From assembly GCF_020080835.1 (NCBI RefSeq), contig NC_058165.1:18407915-18471914 (forward strand): a stretch of 64,000 nt of DNA, given 5' to 3'. This DNA is from Cotesia glomerata. Lineage: Eukaryota; Arthropoda; Insecta; Hymenoptera; Braconidae. A program made the translations under genes and the position numbers. The notes under the pieces were generated by a model. That model worked only from the letters and a program-made list of their open reading frames with translations, had not been told where the DNA came from and ran no database searches. Shown one piece after another: positions 48,109 to 58,477 of this stretch. How positions within the stretch are numbered: the first letter of the stretch is position 1; the number at the start of each line of letters is the position of its first letter.

Positions 48109-49489
48109 CTAGCAATCTTGCAGTTACTTTGTGACTGCCCTGACTTGTAAAATATAAATTAATAAAATTTTGCTTGATTAAATAATGACTATTGTTAAAT
48201 TGCACTGTACATTTTTAAATATTGACATTTTTGAAAATATAAGCTCATCCTGGTGTTATACTTATCGAGACTTTTCATTTGAGTACCCACATCAATTTTT
48301 CATATTTTTATATATATTATATATATGTATATATGAAAAATATATGAAAAATTGATGTGGGTATTCAAATGAAAGCTCTTGATAAGTGTAACATCGAGAT
48401 GAGCTTATATTTTTAAAAATGGCAATAGTTGACAAGTTACAAGGTCATTTCTTAATTATTGAAATTTTTAAAGATATAAGCTTATTTTGATATTAGACAC
48501 ACCAAGAGCTTTCATTTGAGTACCCACATCAATTTTTCATATATTTCATATATTTATGTATTATACATATATGTATATATGAAAAATATATCAAAAAAGC
48601 ATGTGGGTACTCAAATGAAAGCTCTTGATGAGTCTAACATCGGGATGAGTTTATTTATTATATATCTTTGTTTATTATATCTTTGAAAACTTCAATAGTT
48701 AAGAAAGTACAGGGCATTTTAACAAATATCTTGTAAAATATTGACATTTTCAAAGATATAAGTTCATTTTGACATTACGCTCATCGAGACCTTTCATTTG
48801 AGTACCCACATCAATTTTTCATATATTTCATATATTTATATCTATTATATATATATGGATATATGAAAAATATATCAAAAATGCATGTGGGTACTTAAAT
48901 TAAAGCTTTTAATGAGTGTATCATCAGGATGAGCTTATATCTTTAAAATATGTTATATATAGGTATATTGAAAAATATATAAAAATTTAATATATTATTA
49001 AATTAAAAAAAAAATCATTTTTAAAAAATTGCATTTTTTTGCCATTATCCATTTGTTATAAATTTCTTTAAAATTATTAAATATGAGCTAAATTAATTCT
49101 CATTAATTAAAAAATGACCTTGTATCTTGTGAATTAATAACATTTTTAAGGATATTAGCTCATCTTGATGTTACACTCATGGAGACCTTTTATTTGAGTA
49201 CCCACATCAATTTCTCATATATTTATATATACTATATATATGTATGTATGAATGTATGAATATATGTATGTAAGTATGTATGTATGAAAAATATATTAAA
49301 AAAGCATGTGGGTACTCAAATGAAAGCTCTTGATGAGTGTAACATCGGGATTAGCTTATATTAAAAAAAAAATCAATATTTAAGAATGTACGATGCAATT
49401 TAACAAAAATCATTATTCAATAAAGCAAAATTTTATTTATATATAGTTCACAAGTCATTGCAGTCACGAAGTGACTGCAAAATTTCTAT
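48109..49489. mobile_element. Two abutting Helitron-like copies with hairpin blocks
   Basis: At the left, the minus-strand end is the hairpin GCAGTTACTTTGTGACTGC (about 48120), then CTAG (48109-48112) flanked by T. At the right, a plus-strand end has the hairpin GCAGTCACGAAGTGACTGC (49460-49478) but no clean CTRR. Between them are hairpin boxes near 48240, 48403 (minus), 48476, 48645 (minus), 48757, 48927 (minus), 49150 and 49352 (minus). Two outward-facing 3' ends imply two elements joined head to head or one composite. Confidence 0.55.
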
Positions 49490-49548
49490 TTTTCGAATTA
49501 AATAAAAAAAATTGTTCTGATACGGTAATTTTAATAATAGTGTCTCAG

Positions 49549-49600
49549 ACATCCGCCAGGTGGCGCATGGTCGTTGAATTTTCTTACTAGTACAAAATTA
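49549..49600 (-). repeat. Solo GCGCCACCTGGCGG module
   Basis: The minus strand carries GAAAATTCAACGACCATGC and GCCACCTGGCGG, a diverged copy of the 32985-33800 core. It sits about 200 bp downstream of the receptor exon's splice donor, within its intron. Confidence 0.65.
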
Positions 49601-49804
49601 ATTTTTATAAGTTATATAATAAATAAATTATTTTAGCTGACGCATTAATAAATATAACTTTATATAAAAATTTTTCTACGAAAAAAATTATGACTAAGTT
49701 GGCACCCAATTCTGGGCTAACAAATGAAATGTCCAAGACATACTGGATCAATTTAATCTAAAATCTCAATCTGTTATCGGAGATACAAAGAGCAGAATAC
49801 TGAC

Positions 49805-50357
49805 CTTTAATAAAATCGACTGCCATTTCCAGACCATATGTGTCTTTATCGCAGTCATCTAGTATGTGAGCGCCAATCTTGACACCGGGTACCGTCCCGT
49901 TGTTATTAACCCAGTCGAGGGTGTAAAGCATCGCCTCAAGTGCTTGTATACCACCCTGAGGCATCACTGGTCCGCACGTAATAGAGTCCTCTCTCTCGTG
50001 GACCATCATCAGTCCTCCCAAAAGGAGGTCTCCCTCGACAACCGCCTCCTTTTTAATGGGCCAGCTGACTGCCCCTCGAGGACTCTGCTCTATCGACCGG
50101 AAAAGCCGCTCGCTGTGACGAATAACGTGATGAGTTATCGGGTTTTCAAGGTAGAAGTGTCGTCCATCTTCGAAGATCCTCCTCTGGAGGCCCTCCGACA
50201 TTATCGACGGAAAGTAGTCGGCAAAGATGTCCTCGTGGAGCGTCTCATTGCCGAGAAAATTGTGTCTCTTGATTTTTGAGATCCAGTTTGTTCTGCAGTA
50301 GAAGCCTTTTGGAAGGCAAAGACAGCCGAGAAACAACACCAGGAGGATACACTTCAT
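49805..50357 (-). CDS. mGluR: Metabotropic glutamate receptor, N-terminal coding exon (partial gene)
   Basis: This is the first coding exon of a class C G-protein-coupled receptor of the mGluR family, probably the arthropod mGluR-B/mangetout type. Such receptors sit in the neuronal plasma membrane, bind an amino-acid ligand in an extracellular Venus-flytrap domain and signal through G proteins. The exon encodes 184 residues. Residues 1-21 form a hydrophobic signal peptide ending ...PKGFYC. A less conserved stretch follows, with an N-glycosylation sequon at Asn37. From about residue 105 comes the start of the flytrap domain (EGDLLLGGLMMVHERE, GGIQALEAMLYTLDWVNN, GAHILDDCDKDTYGLEMAV). Cys128 and Cys169 fit the conserved first disulphide of mGluRs, and there is a second sequon at Asn153. 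The exon ends at AAAG|GTCAGT, a good donor, leaving phase 1. An in-frame TAG lies 33 bp upstream of the ATG, supporting this start unless a splice acceptor intervenes. The flytrap remainder, Cys-rich and seven-transmembrane parts are not in the window. Confidence 0.93.
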
Positions 50358-50383
50358 GACGTCATAGTTATGCGATGCTTCAT
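50354..50383 (-). CDS. Nine-codon upstream ORF overlapping the mGluR start
   Basis: On the minus strand an ATG at 50383-50381 opens a frame MKHRITMTS that stops at TGA 50356-50354. The stop overlaps the receptor ATG by two bases, so the two frames are arranged as stop-restart. A second in-frame ATG lies inside it (50365-50363). If this DNA is in the mRNA leader, initiation at the receptor ATG would need leaky scanning or reinitiation. Whether it is transcribed cannot be told from the sequence. Confidence 0.45.
   Translation of the reverse strand: MKHRITMTS
50357..50364. promoter_or_regulatory. Full CRE octamer TGACGTCA at the mGluR start codon
   Basis: TGACGTCA is the consensus cAMP-response element bound by CREB-type bZIP factors. 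It overlaps the first base of the receptor start codon. It may be coincidental, because an intragenic site at the ATG is an unusual place for promoter control. Confidence 0.25.
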
Positions 50384-50991
50384 TGGACTATTTTTTCACT
50401 CCGAGGCCTTAAGGCTTGTTTTTATCGAATTAGTTCTTTTTATTGTTGGATTTAAAGATTGAGTTCTCATTTTTAGGATTTAGTTCTATTTAATAAAATT
50501 TAGTAATAGTTACTAAATCATTTATTTCCACTAAATATTTAGTAGTATTTAACAAATGATTTATTGCTTCGCAATAAATCGTTTATTGGTTAAACAAATT
50601 AATTTTTTAACTTATTTTACCGTATAACCTAACTTTTAACTCAAAATAATTAAAATAAATAATTTTAAGTAAAAATACAAGATATAAAGAAAATAATCTC
50701 ATTAAATTATCATTTTTCATTTGAGACATTTATAAAATTTAAAATAAACAAGTTTTTAACATATCAATAATAGACTAATTGAACAAATTTAAACTAAACT
50801 CCACTGAGAAATTACATATAAGCCATTTGGGAGGATGTGGGTTTTCAAAGGGAAGATAAATCTCCCAAAATCGAGCTCAATAAAATAATCTAAGTCAGTT
50901 AATAGGTTATGTATGACATTGGAATTAAAGCATCGCCATCTACCGACAATACTTACCAAACAAATATTTAGTAACTACTACTAAATATTAT

Positions 50992-51516
50992 CCGAACAAA
51001 AACAGTTTCACTGTAAAAAAATCGCGCCAAGTCCACGTTCATAAGACTATTAAGAAAAAAAAAATTTTTTTTTTTCTTTACAAAAAGATATAAAATAGAA
51101 AAATTAAAAAATCCAAGTAACCGATATGATTGTATATGATTTTCGAAAATTAAAAAAAATTTTGTTGTAAATTTAAAAATTAAAAAAAAAATTTGGAACG
51201 TATTTAGTGTGCGCGGTTGCAAAATATTTTACTTTTAATGAAATTCGTAAAATCTATTTACTAGGACTTAAAAAAAATTGAAATACACAATGACGCACAC
51301 CAAGTACGTTCCAAAATTTTTTTCTTAATTTTTAAATTTATAACACAATTTTTTTTAATTCCCGAAAATCATAAACAATCATATCGGTTACTTGGATTTT
51401 TTAATTTTTTTATTTTATATATTTTCGTAAAGAAAAAAACAAATTTTTTTTTTCTTAATAGTCTTATGAACGTGGACTTGGCGCGATTTTTTTACAGTGA
51501 AACTGTTTTTGTTCGG
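50992..51516. mobile_element. 525-bp long palindrome inside D2
   Basis: CCGAACAAAAACAGTTTCAC at the left and its exact complement at the right begin an inverted repeat of about 240 bp per arm, with the centre near 51255. Arms carry ATCGCGCCAAGTCCACGTTC and AACCGATATGATTG. AT flanks both sides. It looks like a palindromic MITE and would form a very stable hairpin in single-stranded DNA or RNA. Confidence 0.85.
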
Positions 51517-51520
51517 ATTT

Positions 51521-52055
51521 CAGTATTTTTTGTAATTATAATAAAAATTTACAATTGGTACCAACTTAAATCTCGCGTTGGTTGCATTTTTTATAGCAAA
51601 CTATCCCCTTGAAACTACAGTTTATGTAAAAATCATTCCAGCGCACCCTAGCGGGTGTAGATGCAAGTTGTGAAATATCTTTTTTTAACTGTAGTTTCCC
51701 ATCTAATGAAGGATTACTATGAATTGTCGAATTATTTAGTCTGTGGCAGATCACTTTGCCCATCGAAAAAAAGTCAGGATCGAAATTTTTGCGTTGCTAT
51801 ACTTTGTGCTGATTAAATTTAATAATTTCAATTAGATTAATTGTTATAAGTGAATATAATTAATTAATAACAGTCAAATAAAGTATGAATTACTGTTATA
51901 ATATACAATTTAGGAAAAAAAAGTACCATAGAATTAAATAAAATTTTGCAACCTCAAAATACCGTTCTGCTTACAGTTAACACAGTCGGTAGTCTGGCGC
52001 TCCGTTTACAGCAGATTTGAACGGAACTTGGCGCCAGATTCTACCGAATCTATGG
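51521..52055. mobile_element. Insertion with 3' GC-rich hairpin, ATTT target duplication
   Basis: Intact D copies read AATATTATTTGGTGG. Here ATTT occurs on both sides once the palindrome is removed. The block begins CAGTATTTTTTG, ends GAATCTATGG and has no inverted termini. Near its right end is a strong hairpin, CGGTAGTCTGGCGCTCCGTT against AACGGA-ACTTGGCGCCAGATTCTACCG. A short retroposon or Helitron-type element is possible; the family is not recognised. Confidence 0.6.
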
Positions 52056-52247
52056 ATTTGGTGGAAACAAATATTTATTTTGATATAATAAGGCTTTGTT
52101 TATATTAATATAATTTATTTAGAATGGAAAAATAATTTATTAAACTGTAACAAATAATATTGACGAGTCAATATTTTTCTCTCCCAAATAAATGACTAAA
52201 AATAATTACTAAATCAGTTTATTACTCCGTATTAAATCCTTCTAGTG

Positions 52248-52964
52248 CAAATTTGCTGATTTTCCGCTAATTGAATTTATTTTTAATAACCAAAACTATC
52301 ACTAACAGTAATGAGATAAAGTTAGAAATTTTTAACAAGAGCAACTTTATTTATTATTCGATAACCTATTGTGCGAAATATTGAACCATTCGTTCCGGTG
52401 CATAACTTTTAGTTTTGATTATTGTTTTCCTCAACAAGATCGAGACTATAAGAATATAAAATTGCAGCGCTACTTTAATGAAATAGTTTTCCGGGTATTT
52501 TATATTATGGAAAACTTCTAGGATATTTTATTCTCGAATTGATGCTAAGAATTTTTTAATATTCGAATCTTTCATATAAAATTTTCATATCTGACCTTTT
52601 AAAAAAATTTTTTTTCATAAATAGTAAATTAATAAATTCATTTCCGATAAACTACTCATGTTCATTGATCCAAAATATTTTCTTTTGTTGATAATAAAGT
52701 ACTTATCTGTCAATAAAAAAAATCTGAATAGCCGACAAATCACATGTTTTTGAATTAATATATCGACAAATAAAAGAGTTTTTCATCACGTTATCGTTGA
52801 ATGCAGTTTGAGTTGCTTTCAAAAAAAAAAAAAAAAAAAAAAAAAATGCGGCTATAGAGAATTTATTTGATCGTTCTACCGTATTAATATTTCCGGGCTA
52901 ATGGATATCTATAACGTTGCTCATAATTGTTAGAAATATAAAAAAGCTTCTCAAAAACGGAAAC
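52248..52964. other. AT-rich stretch with poly-A tract
   Basis: No gene was recognised. An uninterrupted run of 26 A lies at 52821-52846, which could mark a degraded retroposon end. Confidence 0.35.
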
Positions 52965-53080
52965 TACACTGATAGAAAAATTTGTTTATATTCAATAAGC
53001 TTTTATAACCGTTAATAAAAAATATTTAATAAAATTTAAGAAACTAAATAATTGTCTTCAAATAAATTAAATTATGAATA

Positions 53081-53990
53081 CACGGAGAGAATTTTATGTT
53101 AACGGTAACCATCCCTATTTTGTAGCTTCTACTATCCAGGATGATTATTAACTTTTACAAAGTTAAGATGATAAATGCAACTATCCGGCGATTGTAATTA
53201 GTACAATCAGTATATATTAATTCCCACAATTATGATGATACGGTTTATCATCTAGATGGTATTTTTTATCATCGTAGATAGTTAAAATCATCATGATTGC
53301 AATCATAAAAAAAATAAACAGGAAGTATAAAAAACTAAATTTTTTTCGATTTTAGAGTCAGAATATAATAGCATTCTAATGTTTGACATAAGAGTGAGTA
53401 TTGAAAAAAGTATATCTATATCATTAAGAGAATAACAAAAATTTTGTCTCCAGGATAGTCATATGATAAAATCGGTTTTTTTTTTTGTGAAATTCAGTGT
53501 CATTGCAAAGGTCTTGACTTGAATTTCCGCCTTTTCAAGGTTTCATATCATTCTCATCGATAGTCAATTTATCATGATAAGTATTTAGGCTGCATTCGAA
53601 AATGCTCCATTTTTAGACACATAATTAATAAATGATCTTGTATCTTGTTAACTATTGACATTTTTAAAGATATAAGCTCATCCCGACATTACACTCATCG
53701 AGACCTTTCATTTGAGTACCCACATCAATTTTTCATATATTTTATATATTTATATATATATTATATATATGTATATATGAAAAATATATCAAAATGCATG
53801 TGGGTACTTGAATGAAAGCTCTTGGTGAGTGTGACATCAGGATGAGCTTATATATTAAAAATGTCAATAATTAAGAAATGACCTTTTATCTTGTTAACTA
53901 TTGACATTTTTAAAGATATAAGCTCATCCCGACATTACACTCATCAAGACCTTTTATTTGAGTACCCACATCAATTTTTCATATATTTTA

Positions 53991-54051
<61 letters not shown>

Positions 54052-55196
54052 TATATATATGTATATATGAAAAATATATCAAAATGCATGTGGGTACTTG
54101 AATGAAAGCTCTTGGTGAGTGTGACATCAGGATGAGCTTATATATTAAAAATGTCAATAATTAAGAAATGACCTTTTATCTTGTTAACTATTGACATTTT
54201 TAAAGATATAAGCTCATCCCGACATTACACTCATCAAGACCTTTTATTTGAGTACCCACATCAATTTTTCATATATTTTATATATTTATATATATATTAT
54301 ATATATGTATATATGAAAAATATATCAAAATGCATGTGGGTACTTGAATGAAAGCTCTTGGTGAGTGTGACATCAGGATGAGCTTATATATTTAAAAATG
54401 TCACTAATTAAGAACTGACATTGCTATCTTGTCAATTATTCACATTTTTAAAGATATAAGCTCATCCCGACATTACACTCATCGAGACCTTTCATTTGAG
54501 TACCCACATCAATTTTTCATATATTTCATATATTTATATATATTATATATATGTATACATCAAAAATATATAAAAAATGCATCTGGGTACTCAAATGAAA
54601 GCTCTTGATGAGTGTAATCTCAAGATGAGTTTATATCTTTAAAAATATCAATAATTTAGCAATGACCTTGTATCTTGTAGACTATTGACATTTTTAAAGA
54701 TATTAATTCACCCAGACATTACACTCATCGAAACCTTTCATTTGAGTCCCCACATCAATTTTTCATATATTTTGTATATTTATATATATAAGTATATAAA
54801 ATATATGCTTATATCTTCAAAAATGTCAATATTTGAGAAAGTACAGTGCAATTTAACGAAAGTCATTATTTAATAAAGCGAAATTTTTGTTTATTTATAA
54901 TTCACAAGTCACGGTAGTCACATACTGACTAATCATATTACTAGCTGCGATGATAATAATTACCATCATGATTGTAGAATTTACAATCAACATGATTTTA
55001 TCGGTTAACATATATTATGATTAAGTTTACCATCTTTAAGTTACCAGCCAGATGGTAATAATTATTATCCAGATGGTAAATGTAACTATCTGGATGGTTC
55101 AGTTAACAGTTTAGATAGTTCTTGCAATCATTCATACTAAGAAGCCTGTTTCTACAATAAACGGATAGTTGTATTTACCATTAAATTCTCTCCATG
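53081..55196. mobile_element. CACGGAGAGAATTT MITE, second level of the nest
   Basis: Termini CACGGAGAGAATTTTATG and TTAAATTCTCTCCATG are flanked by TA (53079-53080 and 55197-55198). Its body is made of CCAGATGGTAA / AACTATCTGGATGG short inverted repeats (53100-53310 and 54950-55180). The Helitron-like element splits it between ATTGAAAAAAGTATA and CTGCGATGATAATAATTACC. Confidence 0.85.
53415..54944 (+). mobile_element. Helitron-like element, most complete copy
   Basis: 5' TCTATATCATTAAGAGAAT, then AACAAAAATTTTGTC. The interior signature follows: ATATGATAAAATCGG, CAAAGGTCTTGACTTG, CCTTTTCAAGGTTTCAT. Four main hairpins of the GATATAAGCTCAT family lie at 53640-54850, with boxes near 53668, 53834 (minus), 53916, 54132 (minus), 54210, 54377 (minus), 54453, 54625 (minus) and 54700. 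A degenerate 3' hairpin (about 54913-54931) is followed by CTAG at 54941-54944. Two hairpins (53885-54140 and 54155-54380) are nearly identical, a recent tandem copy; the first contains a long (TA)n run (53999-54040). The left flank is A as expected, but the right is C rather than T. Confidence 0.6.
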
Positions 55197-55223
55197 TAGT
55201 TAATAAATCCTTCTATTAGTGTA

Positions 55224-56129
55224 CAATTTATTTTAACGATTTACTAATTATTTCCTCACCATGAGGGCAGAGTGTAAATTTTGCGCAATTGGAGCAGACA
55301 TACGTCAACAAGCGGTCAAAACTATTGTTGGGACTAGAAGCTCCTTAATAGATTCATGGCGTTAGTTACAATCCGCCTCCGATTGTTATCGGGTTAATGC
55401 CGCGATCGCTGAACTGTTTTGGCTTTGTGGGTATTATTATCGGACCACATCCAAGTTTATGCTCGCCCGAAGGTTAACATTACCGATCGATCCTGTCTTT
55501 AGTTGAAACTATCTCATATCGTGAGTAATGAAATTTATGGAACCTTACTAATGTAACCTAACTTACAGTCAATTGGTCAGAATGGGTTAGCTTTAATTTT
55601 AAGGAGGTATTCTGAGCTAGAAGCTTAAATTTCAGGTAATTTTTGAAAGCAATATTTTTACTAATTTTTTTATAAGTTAATTAATATTTCAAGAATACAG
55701 AAAAAAAATTCAAAATTCAAAAAGTTAGCTAATAAAAGGGGTTTATAAAAATTGGCACGCGACCATACCGACGATTACAACCCTTAACCGGGAAAAAAAA
55801 GATTATTAATTTAGAGTAATGCTATACTAAAAAAAAGTTGAAAAAAATTTTTTTTCACAAAAAAAACTGCCTGAATTAATTTTTGTACCACTTTTTTTGA
55901 GTTTCCGAATTTTTAAAAAATAGTAAATATTCAAATTTGGAGGTGAGGATAGTTGAGGCGATAGAGAAGTCTATAAAGAAGACTTACACCAAATTTCAAG
56001 TAATTCGATTCTGTAAAACTTAAGAAATCGTGGGTTGAGTTTTAAACAAGACAGGTTCAAGAAAAACGCGTTTAAAGTTTCTTGTAAAAATTTTCGCAGT
56101 CTAGTTCCGGCCGGGCCGGTTTGGATGCC
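55224..56129. other. Apparently unique stretch with a balanced island
   Basis: Positions 55260-55560 are markedly less AT-rich (CGCAATTGGAGCAGACATAC, AATGCCGCGATCGCTGAAC, TTACCGATCGATCCTGTC) with no repeat partner. It lies about 5 kb upstream of the mGluR ATG, so a promoter or conserved element is possible. No open frame is supported. Confidence 0.3.
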
Positions 56130-57189
56130 GCGTCAGCAAATCAGCCATTTCTCCGAAAATAATTTGAATTTTCTAAATTACGAATTGTGTTTTTATTTAT
56201 TTAATTAGTTAATTTTGTATTAGAAAATATTTTTTTAAAATTGAAAATTGATTAATAATTTTTTCTAGAAGGATAAAATTGATGATTTTTATGGAAAAAT
56301 TAATTATTTTAAAAATAATAACAATGTTAGTGATAAAGTATTTATTTTCACCAAAATTGCTCTCAAAATTTATGTTAATAATTTTTTGAACAATTTTAAA
56401 TTAATAAAAGATTTTTAATTAATTTAAAAAAATTTAGAATTAGAAAAATGATAAAAATTACATCAATTACTGAGCTAAAAATTGCGTCAGCAAATCAGCA
56501 ATTTCTCCGAAAATAATTTGAATTTTCTAAATTACAGATTGTGTTTTTATCCATTTAAATAGTTATTTTTGTATTAGAAAATATTTTTTTAAAATTGAAA
56601 ATTGATTAATAATTTTTTCTAGAAGGATAAAATTGATGATTTTTATGGAAAAATTAATTATTTTAAAAATTATAACAATGTTAGTGATAAAATATTTATT
56701 TTCACCAAAATTGCTCTCAAAATTTATGTTAATAATTTTTTGAACAATTTTAAATTAATAAAAGATTTTTAATTAATTTAAAAAAATTTAGAATTAGAAA
56801 AATGATAAAAATTACATCAATTACTGAGCTAAAAATTGCGTCAGCAAATCAGCAATTTCTCCGAAAATAATTTGAATTTTCTAAATTACAGATTGTGTTT
56901 TTATTTATTTAATTAGTTATTTTTCTTTAGAAAATATTTTTTTAAAATTGAAAATTGATTAATAATTTTTTCTAGAAGGATAAAATTGATGATTTTTATG
57001 GAAAAATTAATTATTTTAAAAATAATAACAATGTTAGTGATAGAATATTTATTTTCACCAAAATCGCTATCAAAATTTATGTTAATAATTTTTTGAACAA
57101 TTTTAAATTAATAAAAGATTTTTAATTAATTTAAAAAAATTTAGAATTAGAAAAATTATAAAAATTACATTGGTTGGCTAAAAATTGTG
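56130..57189 (+). repeat. Tandem array, 3 units of 354 bp
   Basis: GCGTCAGCAAATCAGC starts units at 56130, 56484 and 56838, exactly 354 bp apart. The units are nearly identical (TTTTTCTAGAAGGATAAAAT, ACAATGTTAGTGATA). The third decays at about 57189 (GTGTCAGAAAATAC). Non-coding. Confidence 0.95.
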
Positions 57190-58475
57190 TCAGAAAATAC
57201 AAAAAAAAATCAATTTTTTCAAATTTCTAGACCAGAATACTCAATTTAGAGACTTGAAACTCTAATTAGGCTGAAAAATAGCGATCAGATTTTTATGTTA
57301 AAAAGCTTTTACAATCTTTCGAGTCAGCCCTATCATGGCAACTGGATTATCGAACTGCTGTATATTTACATAAGACCGTCAGAATATCTAGTACCCTAAA
57401 AAAGCTCCAGAGTTGATAATAATAACGTAATTTTATTTTTTAGTGGATATATATTTTATAAAGTTATTTTTCAGTAAGCATTCTTTCATTATTTAAGACA
57501 AATTAAATTATGGAGATGAGCAGCAAGATTTAATAATGGTAATTAATAAATAATACACCGGAAAGTAATTAAAAATTAAATTACCGGGCTTGAATTTTAT
57601 TTTGTTTACTTTCTTTATTAAAAATGAATATTTTTTACTAAAAAAAATAATTATCTTAATTCTTAATTATATTTCGAAAAATTAATGCTAAAAATAAGCT
57701 TTTAATGCATAAAAATAATAATTGGTTGTACTATACAAGAGAGAAGGTGGAGCTCCGCTCCTACATAATCGCAATCACCATAAAAATGTTATTAATCAAT
57801 AACTAATAAATGCAACGTCAGGAAAAATTAATTTTTTTCAATGTATTGGTAATTATCATCTCTTATAGAAGTTTAATTTAATTTTATTATAATTATCAAT
57901 TAATATGCATTAAGATGATTGCGTAGGTAGTAATACAAACTACCAAGTTGACGCTTGATGTACACCCGAGTTATAAAGTTATAATGAGGTTTCGATGGCA
58001 ACTAAAATTTACTTAAATATTATTGAGGATGTCAAGAGTCATAACTTTTTTATTTTCATTAATTCATTTTTGTTGACTTTAAAATTAATTTAAATTAAGA
58101 CGAAAAAAATTATGTTGATTAAGATGTGTTTCTCTTTGAGCTAAACATTCCAAGCTATCTGTTGTATTTTATGGTAATTAGTTCTTGCGGTTTAATTAAC
58201 AGTCAAAGTATTGCGGAAAATATTAACAATCTAAATTATTTTAGATAGAATTTAATAATGCAGAGTTGTTGCTCCAGTCTTTGGTATTTAATCTAATTAA
58301 TTTACAATTGAACACTCCCTATAATGTAAACTCAGGACAATTTTTTGACGATAAATTCTCTGGATAGCTCAGAGAAATAGAATGTCAAGGCGATGCACTT
58401 TTTCGATCGTGCCGAAACTTTTTGTAATTAAAGATAATAAAGTGAGTTTAATTGCTTTGAAAATAAACTTTTAAA
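57190..58475. other. AT-rich stretch without recognised features
   Basis: No gene or repeat partner was noticed. Positions 58130-58400 are slightly less AT-rich. Confidence 0.3.
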
Positions 58476-58477
58476 TA

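Larger units (their letters stand above)
50475..52247. mobile_element. CACTGATAG-family MITE D2 next to mGluR, doubly interrupted
   Basis: The interior matches D1 and D3-D6 (TTATTGCTTCGCAATAAATC, ATCGCCATCTACCGAC, AATAGGTTATGTATGACA). The left terminus has lost the first TIR bases (starts AGGATTTAG), and the right end is CCTTCTAGTG with three bases missing from CCTTCTATCAGTG. It begins about 118 bp upstream of the mGluR ATG. Two other elements are inserted in it at 50992-52055. Confidence 0.85.
52967..55221. mobile_element. CACTGATAG-like MITE hosting a three-level nest
   Basis: It begins CACTGATAGAAAAATTTG and ends AAATCCTTCTATTAGTG, flanked by TA (52965-52966 and 55222-55223). Almost all of its length is the inserted element at 53081-55196. 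Its own sequence is only about 139 bp, comparable to a short palindromic MITE. Confidence 0.8.

Noticed and set aside
49866..50279. 137-codon plus-strand open frame
   Set aside because: It is antisense to the mGluR exon, which has a clear family match, signal peptide and donor site. The antisense frame resembles nothing.
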